A stretch of DNA of 64,000 bases from Symbiodinium sp. CCMP2592. Taxonomy: Eukaryota > Sar > Dinophyceae > Suessiales > Symbiodiniaceae. Positions 33,366 to 43,924 of this stretch are shown here, one piece after another. The position numbers and the translations under genes are program-made. The notes under the pieces are model-generated. The model had not been told where the DNA came from and did no database searches. It saw only the letters and a program-made list of their open reading frames with translations. The stretch covers positions 540,001 to 604,000 of the forward strand of contig CAJNDT010001224.1 in assembly GCA_905221615.1 (NCBI GenBank), in the 5' to 3' direction. The first letter of the stretch is position 1, and each line of letters begins with the position of its first letter.

Positions 33366-35810
33366 CCTGTCTTCAACTGCCGTGAACGGATGGCGCTGCC
33401 TGAGATGGAAAGTTGCACAGCTTTTTGTGCACCCGGGCCAGCTCACCTCAATCGGCTTCAACTGAAAATGGCCGTTCTTGCTGTGTGATGTGACTGAGCA
33501 CGAAACTCTGCTGCACTTCCAGAACAGCATCGCCCTTCTTGGGTACCTCAGCCGAGCTGCGCTTCCCCCGAGATTCTCAATAGCTTCGAATTGCTTAGGC
33601 CATGGCGAATGCCGGAAAAGTAGGGCCGCCCATCTGGCACAAATGACGGTCCAACTCTTAAACAAAAGGCTGTCAATTGCAGCATGTCACCTCTTGCATG
33701 ATTCCTCGCAGCTTCTTGTGCAACTCAGCAATGTCACCTGAGATGCTCAACAGGATGTCCACTGGCTTATAGTCGTGCCCTTTCCGCGCTGAGTGCGCAA
33801 CTGTGAGGCAAGGTAACCGTCTCGGACGCCTCATCAAAGCCGCTGTCCGCCCCAATTCAATCGCAAGCGAACGGATGGCCCCGCCTGGGATGGGAAAGTG
33901 CACAGCTTTTTGTGCACACGGGCCAGATCACCTCAATCGGTTTCAGCTGACAGTACCCGTTCTTGCTGTGATGTGAATGAGCACGAAACTCTGCTGAACT
34001 TCCAGAACAGCATGGCCCGTCTTGGGCACCTCAGCTGAGCTCACTTTCCCAGAGATTCTCAACAGGCTACCGGCGAATCTTGGCTTAAGCTTACAGAGCC
34101 TTCATGTGCTGGGGCCCTGACGAATTCTGGAAACGCAGGGCCGCCCATCTAGCACAAATGACCCGTCCAACTCTCAAGCAAAAGACCGTCAATTGCAGCA
34201 TGTCACCTCTTTCATCATTCCTCGCAGCTTCTTGTGCAGCTCAGCGATGTCACCTGAGATGCTCAACAGGATGTCCACTGGCTTAGTTCCGCCTTCGCCG
34301 CGCTGAGTGCGCAACTGTGAGGCAAGGTAACCGTCTCGGACGCCTCATCAAAGCCGCTGTCCGCCCCAATTCAATCGCAAGCGAACGGATGGCCCCGCCT
34401 GGGATGGGAAAGTGCGCAGCTTTTTGTGCACACGGGCCAGGTCACCTCAATCGGTTTCAGCTGACAGTACCCGTTCTTGCTGTGATGTGAATGAGCACGA
34501 AACTCTGCTGCACTTCCAGAACAGCATGGCCCGTCTTGGGCACCTCAGCTGAGCTCACTTTCCCAGAGATTCTCCACAGGCTACCGGCGAATCTTGGCTT
34601 AAGCTTACAGAGCCTTCATGTGCTGGGGCCCTGACGAATTCTGGAAACGCAGGGCCGCCCATCTGGCACAAATGACCCGTCCAACTCTCAAGCAAAAGAC
34701 CGTCAATTGCAGCATGTCACCTCTTTCATGATTCCTCGCAGCTTCTTGTGCAGCTCAGCGATGTCACCTGAGATGCTCAACAGGATGTCCACTGGCTTAG
34801 TTCCGCCTTTGCCGCGCTGAGTGCGCAACCGTGAGGCAAGGTAACCGTCTCGGACGCCTCATCAAAGCCGCTGTCCGCCCCAATTCAATCGCAAGCGAAC
34901 GGATGGCCCCGCCTGGGATGGGAAAGTGCACAGCTTTTTGTGCACACGGGCCAGATCACCTCAATCGGTTTCAGCTGACAGTACCCGTTCTTGCTGTGAT
35001 GTGCCTGAGCACGAAACTCTGCTGCACTTCCAACAGGGCATGTCCCGTCTTGGGTACCTCAGCTGAGCTCACTTTCCCAGAGATTCTCAACAGGCTACCG
35101 GCGAATCTTGGCTTAAGCTTACAGAGCCTTCATGTGCTGGGGCCCTGACGAATTCTGGAAACGCAGGGCCGCCCATCTGGCACAAATGACCCGTCCAACT
35201 CTCAAGCAAAAGACCGTCAATTGCAGCATGTCACCTCTTTCGTCATTTCTCGCAGCTTCTTATGCAGCTCAGCGATGTCACCTGAGATGCTCAACAGGAT
35301 GTCCACTGGCTTATAGTTGCGCCCTTTCCGCGCTGAGTGTGCAACTGTGAGGCAAGGTAACCGTCTCGGACGCCTCATCAAAGCCGCTGTCCCCCCCAAT
35401 TCAATCGCAAGCGAACGGATGGCCCCGCCTGGGATGGGAAAGTGCGCAGCTTGTTGTGCACACGGGCCAGGTCACCTCGATCGGTTTCAGCTGACAGTAC
35501 CCGTTCTTGCTGTGATGTGAATGAGCACGAAACTCTGCTGCACTTCCAGAACAGCATGGCCCGTCTTGGGCACCTCAGCTGAGCTCACTTTCCCAGAGAT
35601 TCTCAACAGGCTACCGGCGAATCTTGGCTTAAGCTTACAGAGCCTTCATGTGCTGGGGCCCTGACGAATTCTGGAAACGCAGGGCCGCCCATCTGGCACA
35701 AATGACCGTCCAACTCTCAAGCAAAAGACTGTCCATGGCAGAACGTCACCTCTTTCATCATTCGACACAGCTTCTTGTGCAGCTCAGCAATGTCACCTGG
35801 GACACTTAAT
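33366..35810 (-). repeat. Tandem array, five units of about 515 bp
   Basis: The word GGCCGCCCATCT recurs at 33624, 34139, 34653, 35167 and 35683, giving periods of 514-516 bp; the three central units are almost identical. On the minus strand each unit contains two related coding-like pieces after AG|GTGA-type junctions: GDIAELHKKLRGMMKEV (for example at about 34208-34255) and GDLARVHKKLRTFPSQ (for example at about 34403-34450). This suggests a tandemly multiplied pair of exons of a minus-strand gene. Plus-strand frames (SAELTFPEILNRLPANLG) are also open, so the coding strand is not certain. Confidence 0.8.
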
Positions 35811-37200
35811 CCAGCGACGTTTCTTTTGCTCACCGATATGATTTTGCATACTTTGCTAAGCTCACGGCAATGAGACAGCACAGCCATCACGTTGCCAAAT
35901 ACAAACTTACTTCTGCTTGAAGCCGCGCAAGGATCTTGAGGCCTCTACTCAACGGGCAGCTGCAGGACTTCGGCCGAGAAGCTGAGGATTGGCTGCAAAA
36001 TATGTTGCCCGCCACAGAGTTTTCCGAGCACACGCACCCTTCGACAAACATGCATAGCAGGCTTACAGCTCCTTCGTTGTTATGCAGATTGATTCTTTTT
36101 GCACGACGCTCTTGATCTCGGGGGGTCGAGCGGGGCCAACCCCACTGTACACAGACCTATTTGTGGCGGAAGTTGCTTGGTTAATCATGAGCGGGGTGCG
36201 AAGCTTCGAAGCAAGCCTGTTGAGCTTGGAGAGAGCATCGGAGTGTTCATTTAAAGATTGGATGTGGAGCAAGATGGGCGAGAGCCATCTCGCACTGGCT
36301 TTAATTTGCTGGTATTGCTACTCGAGGCAGGCCACTCATGCCCTGCGATCCATCCAATCCACCATCTGATCGAAATGCGCAACGACGATGCAGTGTCGCA
36401 GCAATCGACATTCTCAGGCAAGCACAGCCAAAATCTCATCCCATGCAGCCGACCTGGGTCTCGCAGCTTAACACTTTCAGAGCGTGTCGGATTCTGCGGA
36501 TCGTCGACGCTCACCATCCTGGAATATGTAGCGGCATACAGAATGACAATCAAGAGAAGCGAAGCCTAAAACAATAGCAGAACTGGAGGTTGATCGGAAA
36601 CAGTAGAGACCTGCTGGACCTGCAATCATCCGCAATGACTCTTAAACCCCATCTTACTTGCACATCTGGCGCGCATCGAACAGAACAGTGTCTAAACGAC
36701 CATCCCTCTATGGGCTCCACACGCTAGCATGTCAGGGTTGTGCTCCGGGAGGGTCACCAGCCTCGCCTGGCGAAACTCAATTCTTGCCAGCTGCTAACTG
36801 GAAGGCTGAATGCTATTTGAAAGTGTCGCCGTATCTGCACATTCCCGTGTATCGGCAAGTCTCGATGCACCAAGGTGCATCGTCTCCGTGTTCCCAGACT
36901 CCCAACACTTCAAACGAGAACCCTGCTTCAAGACGCATTCGGACAACTAGCTCGGAAGCTTGCGGCCATTCTGCCCCGAATGAACGAAGCACTCACTGAT
37001 CTAAGGCTTGAACATCTCCATCTTCAACACGGTCACCTGGCAGAGCGAGCCGAATGACTCAAACTCACTTCTGCATCTTCTGCCCTCTGAAACACCCAGG
37101 CCCCTGAGCAACCTTTGGCTTGCAGGTTTGACCCTGACAAGGCCTGGCTTCTGCGTGGCCAGGGTGTGCTGGGCGCCAGCGGCCCTGGCACAGCTAGAAA
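35811..37200 (-). other. Possible exons of a minus-strand gene
   Basis: Minus-strand frames with a protein-like composition include HIQSLNEHSDALSKLNRLAS at about 36180-36270 and YAATYSRMVSVDDPQNPTRS at about 36480-36540. Near 37007-37050 an AG|GTGACCGTG junction is followed by a short open frame. No complete model can be built and the family is unknown. Confidence 0.3.
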
Positions 37201-38060
37201 ACTAAACAGCTTCTCAGCATCTTCGCAGGTTCACCGGAACTGGTTTCACTAGACTCTGGCAGCACGACCACAGCGAAATGAAGAGAAATGCCGTCCAGCT
37301 TGGCTGCAGGCACATCGGGACCCTGTGGTCGTCCCTCGGACGTCACCTTCGGCGCGGCAGAATACAACACAAGAGAACCTGCGGAATTGGAGGTCGTCGG
37401 CATGCATCTAGGCACATAGTCTGCGTGAGTTTTCGATTCTCACACTGTTATTAGCTCTTTGTAACCCTTCATTGATACATCCACAAAGCTGTAGAACCGG
37501 TGTCCCAAAGAAAGAAGCCAAGGGACGTCAGCACCCGATCCCGGGATTGCATCCGCAGTACGTCCTGGAAATTGGAGTGATTCTCTGCTGGACAAATGAT
37601 CACTCGCCCACGCATACTCGTCACAGAAATGGCGACTGAGGCTGCGATGGACCAGCAAGCAGCGACACTGAACTGTTTACTATGTCGTTCGGGCTTACCG
37701 TCGAGTGTGGGGTCTTTTGAATTCGAAGACCCACATGCATGACACACATCGCTGCGCCTGTGCTGCTAAAGGCATCAGCTAGCCGTGCGGACGGTTCACG
37801 AGCAAAGATGCTTAGCTGCCTGTGCGATCCTTTGCGAAGCCATCTGAAGACCTGAAAAAGCAAGAGAACCAAACGCTTGGTAGAAATTTCATCATCAATC
37901 TTGGGACTGCAACCGCAAAGTAGACACTAACGAACCGATGTCATGTGTAACAATACCTCGTCGAAGTTGTCGAGATTGAACAGATTTGCAATCTCAGCCC
38001 ACTGCTTTGCACTCGCCGCCTGTACTTGCATCATTCCCTGACAGCAGGTCGTGGTCAGTC
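37201..38060 (-). CDS. Candidate exons of a minus-strand multi-exon gene
   Basis: The clearest exon is 38037-37957, 27 codons in phase 0: it follows CTGTCAG|GGAATG, reads MMQVQAASAKQWAEIANLFN then LDNFDE, and ends at GACGAG|GTATTG. The next piece, after TTTTTCAG|GTCTTC at 37851, is open in phase for about 70 codons (VFRWLRKGSHRQLSIFAREP and on). Further frames at 37630-37450 (FYSFVDVSMKGYKELIT) and 37390-37205 (KLDGISLHFAVVVLPESSET) also look coding. The function is unknown. Confidence 0.45.
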
Positions 38061-38079
38061 GGCCCTGAACGAGCCAAGC

Positions 38080-38560
38080 ACTCACTGTTCTAAGGCTTGA
38101 ACATCTCCAACAGGGCTACCTGGCAGAGCGAGCCGAGTGACTCAACTATAGTCTGCATCTTCTGCGGTGTTCACAAGCTTGGGTACGCAAAAACAGTCAG
38201 TGACAGGCACTTAGCTACTGCGTTTCTGAAAGGTTTTTGATTTAAACCAACAGCTAGCTGTGCAAACGGTTGTCAGGCAAAGCCTCAACACCCTGCACAG
38301 AGATGCTGCTTAGCTGCCTGCTTGTTCCTTTGCGAGGCCATCTGAAGACCTGACAATGCAAGAGAACTAAACACTCTGCAGGACACTTCTGCAATAACCG
38401 CCAGACTGTAATCTCAAAAGTAAACGCGCAACCAGGATTTCATGTGCAACAATCCCTCGACGAAGTTGCCGAGATTAGAATACTTTCATCTGCCTATCCG
38501 CAATCTGAGCCCACTGCTTTGCACTCGCCGCCTGTTACTTGCATCAGCGACACTCAAGAT
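38080..38560 (-). pseudogene. Degraded duplicate of the 36.98-38.04 kb exon region
   Basis: Several blocks match the region to the left: 38085-38140 with 36990-37065, and 38298-38553 with 37804-38042. The exon equivalent to LDNFDE has frame-breaking changes (a stop soon after MQVTGGECKAVG), and an added ATTCTAATC-like segment interrupts it. It is read as a decayed tandem duplicate. Confidence 0.5.
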
Positions 38561-39355
38561 GACACAATCATGTCACACTGGCATCCAAACACCTTCCGGT
38601 AGCGGAGCAGCCCTGCCGACAGCTCGTCGACGTCTAGACCTACTTGCGCAAATGCACTAGTCATTTGCTGCCAGGAAATTAAACCTATCTTGCTGAGAAA
38701 ATGGCGATTGCTCGAAGCGTGCATGGAAAGGGCTGGGATCCAGTCGGTTTGCTGTTTTGGGCTTGAGCCGATTTCAGCTACACAACATGCAAGACATGCA
38801 CTGCAGCACGCGGACCACTAGCTTAAGCGAAAAGGAAGCAGGATCTGTTGCACATACATCTTAAAGATTCTTAGAGCCATTCTGCTCTGTGTTCTGTGTT
38901 CCAACAGGTTCTTTGACTTTCAAATGTTAAAATGCCAGGTGCCCGTCTGCGCGTTTAGGGCATGAACCCTGTCAGATTCTAGGAATACACACGGCTCCAA
39001 GTCGGATCTGCGGACTGGCTGGCCCACGAATCAAGGGGCACATGCAGGTAGGGCTTTGCAAAACTGGATCCCCAACGGCCTTCGCAGAAAACGTACGTCC
39101 TGAAGCCGAGGAACGCTATTCAAAAGGGGTCTCGTAAAACCAGGGATCCCTTGTTGAGGGCTTCTCAACAGAATGACCCTACGATTTAGGGTCTATATCA
39201 GGATCTGTCATTCTGAAACCGCATGAAAAGCATGGAGGCCTCGGCCCAAAACCCCCACTCTCCTTCCGAAATCAAACCAAAATCGCGTCTGTGTAACGAC
39301 ATCAAAATCCTCTTTGATCTTCGAAGGCCATGCATCAACGGGATTTCATCTCTTA

Positions 39356-39643
39356 ATATCTTGAGCATAAACGGCTGCCGATTAGGGATCACACTAAGAA
39401 GCTTGGGATTTTGGCTTGAACGCACAACCTCAAACAAGCACAAAAAGGGTACTCAGCTCTCGCAAGGCTCTGCTGTTTTTCACCGGCGGTGACAAGGGGT
39501 ACCTCTGTGTGAAGAGGCATTTAGCCTCATACCTGCAACTACGAATGGCGGAACAATCATCGCCTGCCAAAGAATGTGTCTGTTTGGCGGAACAGTCATC
39601 GCCTGCAAAGATATGTATGAACCGATATCAAGAAATATCCCCA
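39356..39643 (+). repeat. Internal repeat block, first copy (in unit 1)
   Basis: From TTAATATCTTGAGCATAAAC to GATATCAAGAAATATCCC. The second copy starts at 39957 and ends at about 40263, and contains one extra GGCGGAACAATCATCGCCT unit of 19 bp. Both copies recur in the second 2.66-kb unit (42014 and 42615). Confidence 0.85.
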
Positions 39644-39682
39644 AAATCTCCCAACTCGAGGAGACTGGTGCGGGTGGGCGGG

Positions 39683-39958
39683 CAAGAAAATTTCTGCAAC
39701 TTAACATGCGCAAAGTCAATAGCTTGTCCAGTAAGCGGATAGCATGTTGTATCACTTGAGGCTTATGCACGACCGACTTCAAGCTACCTTGAGAAGGCGA
39801 GCGCGGGTACAGAAGATGCAAGATAGCACCACCTGGCGCTCATGTTGACAGAAAATTTTTCGGCAGCCGTTTTCTTTAAAAATCAAAGCCCGATTTTTCA
39901 AGAAAGTTCAAGCTCAAGATATTAAGGGACTATCAGCGCACGCACTGACGGCCTCCTT
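39683..39958. repeat. 276-bp dispersed repeat R276, copy 1
   Basis: CAAGAAAATTTCTGCAACTT to GCACTGACGGCCTCCTT. It recurs at 42341-42616 (inside unit 2) and, with only one substitution noticed and no indel, at 50477-50752. It encodes no clear protein. Here its right end continues into an inverted repeat (see the hairpin at 39913-39972). Confidence 0.9.
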
Positions 39959-39972
39959 AATATCTTGAGCAT
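39913..39972. repeat. Hairpin with 15-bp perfect stem
   Basis: CTCAAGATATTAAGG and CCTTAATATCTTGAG flank a loop of about 28 bases. Further out, CGGCAGCCGTTTT (about 39859-39871) can pair with AAACGGCTGCCG (about 39973-39984), with an unpaired bulge on the left side. The stem is formed across the junction between R276 and the duplicated block, and the same junction recurs at 42571-42630. Confidence 0.8.
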
Positions 39973-40263
39973 AAACGGCTGCCGATTAGGGATCACACTA
40001 AGAAGCTTGGGATTTTGGCTTGAACGCACAACCTCAAACAAGCACAAAAAGGGTACTCAGCTCTCGCAAGGCTCTGCTGTTTTTCACCGGCGGTGACAAG
40101 GGGTACCTCTGTGTGAAGAGGCATTTAGCCTCATACCTGCAACTACGAATGGCGGAACAATCATCGCCTGGCGGAACAATCATCGCCTGCCAAAGAATGT
40201 GTCTGTTTGGCGGAACAGTCATCGCCTGCAAAGATATGTGTGAACCGATATCAAGAAATATCC
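39957..40263 (+). repeat. Internal repeat block, second copy (in unit 1)
   Basis: Second copy of 39356-39643, with an additional 19-bp GGCGGAACAATCATCGCCT unit. After the block the two copies diverge completely (CAAAATCTCCC versus CCACTTATCCG). Confidence 0.85.
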
Positions 40264-41263
40264 CCCACTTATCCGTCGTATCATTTTCCTAGGTGCACAG
40301 GGCTTTGGGTGAAATGTTTTTTTTTTTGAAAGTAGGAACGGGGCGAATCCTGACACGACTGCGTTCTTTCACACTTCAAGCGAAGGCTTATCTGCTATGT
40401 TCGCTGGATATGGAATAATGGGGTCCATTCACACTTTGCATGGAGGCTTATCTGCTATGCTGGTCGGGTGTGGCACCCAGGCGGACCAAGGGAGAGTTGT
40501 GGCCGACGATTGCGCCGTTGAAAAGAGATGCTGCGCATGGCACACACAATAGCACCATTCCGTGGTGCGCCGCTGATTGACACGTCTTCGGCGGGGCTGC
40601 AATATACATGAGTCCCAGCAGGTTTTCCTCCCGGCCAGTTTCTCCATGGATGCAAACACTGTTGTGGCAATGCCTCGAAGGCAGTGACTCCGAACTCGCC
40701 CTTTCCTAATGGCGTTTCTCATGCTCAGACAGCCCTCGGAAGAGAATCCCAGGGATCGGCCCTTGTACTAGGAGCAGACTCCACCTTATGCCGAAGAAGG
40801 TGTTTCCACCCGTTTGGAATATGAGACAGTAGTGAAGATATACAGAGGCTTGGCCCAGACAATCCTTAGGACACGAACCTGGCTGACCCCGAGTAGGTCT
40901 GCAGACCGAAACGTAGCTTGCTTTGCAACGTTGCCGAGGCTCGCTTCCGTCAAGCAATCCTCACATGCTAGGGCGGAAACTCATAAGCAAGCAACCATTC
41001 CGGCAAGCTGGCCCCCCCCTCCTGCAAAGACTGCGCGACCCCCAATGCACGAGAGATCCTTCTGGATGAGGTCGGGGTCGCTGAAAGCGAATGTGACGTA
41101 GTCACCACCTCCAAGATGCGACTCTCTGCATGGAGCAGGCCTTCCATGGCGGAGACGTTCGAAACCGACATGCGCTCTAGGGCAACACATCTGTGCGACA
41201 GGGGTTGCTCGTGTTCTCAACACCTTCTATCCCAGTGACCTGCATAGGACGAAATCGATACTA

Positions 41264-43922
41264 AGCAGCCCTGCCGACAGCTCGTCGACGTCTAGACCTA
41301 CTTGCGCAAATGCACTAGTCATTTGCTGCCAGGAAATTAAACCTATCTTGCTGAGAAAATGGCGATTGCTCGAAGCGTGCATGGAAAGGGCTGGGATCCA
41401 GTCGGTTTGCTGTTTTGGGCTTGAGCCGATTTCAGCTACACAACATGCAAGACATGCACTGCAGCACGCGGACCACTAGCTTAAGCGAAAAGGAAGCAGG
41501 ATCTGTTGCACATACATCTTAAAGATTCTTAGAGCCATTCTGCTCTGTGTTCTGTGTTCCAACAGGTTCTTTGACTTTCAAATGTTAAAATGCCAGGTGC
41601 CCGTCTGCGCGTTTAGGGCATGAACCCTGTCAGATTCTAGGAATACACACGGCTCCAAGTCGGATCTGCGGACTGGCTGGCCCACGAATCAAGGGGCACA
41701 TGCAGGTAGGGCTTTGCAAAACTGGATCCCCAACGGCCTTCGCAGAAAACGTACGTCCTGAAGCCGAGGAACGCTATTCAAAAGGGGTCTCGTAAAACCA
41801 GGGATCCCTTGTTGAGGGCTTCTCAACAGAATGACCCTACGATTTAGGGTCTATATCAGGATCTGTCATTCTGAAACCGCATGAAAAGCATGGAGGCCTC
41901 GGCCCAAAACCCCCACTCTCCTTCCGAAATCAAACCAAAATCGCGTCTGTGTAACGACATCAAAATCCTCTTTGATCTTCGAAGGCCATGCATCAACGGG
42001 ATTTCATCTCTTAATATCTTGAGCATAAACGGCTGCCGATTAGGGATCACACTAAGAAGCTTGGGATTTTGGCTTGAACGCACAACCTCAAACAAGCACA
42101 AAAAGGGTACTCAGCTCTCGCAAGGCTCTGCTGTTTTTCACCGGCGGTGACAAGGGGTACCTCTGTGTGAAGAGGCATTTAGCCTCATACCTGCAACTAC
42201 GAATGGCGGAACAATCATCGCCTGCCAAAGAATGTGTCTGTTTGGCGGAACAGTCATCGCCTGCAAAGATATGTATGAACCGATATCAAGAAATATCCCC
42301 AAAATCTCCCAACTCGAGGAGACTGGTGCGGGTGGGCGGGCAAGAAAATTTCTGCAACTTAACATGCGCAAAGTCAATAGCTTGTCCAGTAAGCGGATAG
42401 CATGTTGTATCACTTGAGGCTTATGCACGACCGACTTCAAGCTACCTTGAGAAGGCGAGCGCGGGTACAGAAGATGCAAGATAGCACCACCTGGCGCTCA
42501 TGTTGACAGAAAATTTTTCGGCAGCCGTTTTCTTTAAAAATCAAAGCCCGATTTTTCAAGAAAGTTCAAGCTCAAGATATTAAGGGACTATCAGCGCACG
42601 CACTGACGGCCTCCTTAATATCTTGAGCATAAACGGCTGCCGATTAGGGATCACACTAAGAAGCTTGGGATTTTGGCTTGAACGCACAACCTCAAACAAG
42701 CACAAAAAGGGTACTCAGCTCTCGCAAGGCTCTGCTGTTTTTCACCGGCGGTGACAAGGGGTACCTCTGTGTGAAGAGGCATTTAGCCTCATACCTGCAA
42801 CTACGAATGGCGGAACAATCATCGCCTGGCGGAACAATCATCGCCTGCCAAAGAATGTGTCTGTTTGGCGGAACAGTCATCGCCTGCAAAGATATGTGTG
42901 AACCGATATCAAGAAATATCCCCCACTTATCCGTCGTATCATTTTCCTAGGTGCACAGGGCTTTGGGTGAAATGTTTTTTTTTTTTGAAAGTAGGAACGG
43001 GGCGAATCCTGACACGACTGCGTTCTTTCACACTTCAAGCGAAGGCTTATCTGCTATGTTCGCTGGATATGGAATAATGGGGTCCATTCACACTTTGCAT
43101 GGAGGCTTATCTGCTATGCTGGTCGGGTGTGGCACCCAGGCGGACCAAGGGAGAGTTGTGGCCGACGATTGCGCCGTTGAAAAGAGATGCTGCGCATGGC
43201 ACACACAATAGCACCATTCCGTGGTGCGCCGCTGATTGACACGTCTTCGGCGGGGCTGCAATATACATGAGTCCCAGCAGGTTTTCCTCCCGGCCAGTTT
43301 CTCCATGGATGCAAACACTGTTGTGGCAATGCCTCGAAGGCAGTGACTCCGAACTCGCCCTTTCCTAATGGCGTTTCTCATGCTCAGACAGCCCTCGGAA
43401 GAGAATCCCAGGGATCGGCCCTTGTACTAGGAGCAGACTCCACCTTATGCCGAAGAAGGTGTTTCCACCCGTTTGGAATATGAGACAGTAGTGAAGATAT
43501 ACAGAGGCTTGGCCCAGACAATCCTTAGGACACGAACCTGGCTGACCCCGAGTAGGTCTGCAGACCGAAACGTAGCTTGCTTTGCAACGTTGCCGAGGCT
43601 CGCTTCCGTCAAGCAATCCTCACATGCTAGGGCGGAAACTCATAAGCAAGCAACCATTCCGGCAAGCTGGCCCCCCCCTCCTGCAAAGACTGCGCGACCC
43701 CCAATGCACGAGAGATCCTTCTGGATGAGGTCGGGGTCGCTGAAAGCGAATGTGACGTAGTCACCACCTCCAAGATGCGACTCTCTGCATGGAGCAGGCC
43801 TTCCATGGCGGAGACGTTCGAAACCGACATGCGCTCTAGGGCAACACATCTGTGCGACAGGGGTTGCTCGTGTTCTCAACACCTTCTATCCCAGTGACCT
43901 GCATAGGACGAAATCGATACTA
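41264..43922. repeat. Tandem duplication unit 2 (2659 bp)
   Basis: Essentially identical to 38606-41263, one T longer. It ends with GAAATCGATACTAAG, after which unit 1 continues into unit 2 (CAGCCC) and unit 2 continues into unique DNA (ATGGAA). The near identity means either a very recent duplication or an assembly artefact. Confidence 0.92.
42341..42616. repeat. 276-bp dispersed repeat R276, copy 2
   Basis: Copy carried along by the 2.66-kb tandem duplication; same boundaries and same adjoining hairpin as copy 1. Confidence 0.9.
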
Positions 43923-43924
43923 AG

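Larger units (their letters stand above)
38606..41263. repeat. Tandem duplication unit 1 (2658 bp)
   Basis: Begins AGCAGCCCTGCCGACAGCTC and is repeated from 41264 with no difference noticed except one T in a homopolymer (11 T here at about 40317-40327, 12 in unit 2). Minus-strand coding-like pieces inside are QMTSAFAQVGLDVDELSAGL near 38600-38660 and RMSVSNVSAMEGLLHAESRI at 41109-41190, the latter followed by a GAG|GTGGTG donor. An internal block is itself duplicated. Confidence 0.92.

Noticed and set aside
33366..35810. CRISPR-like regular array
   Set aside because: The units are about 515 bp with no short repeat/unique spacer structure and contain coding-like pieces; a eukaryotic tandem duplication explains it.
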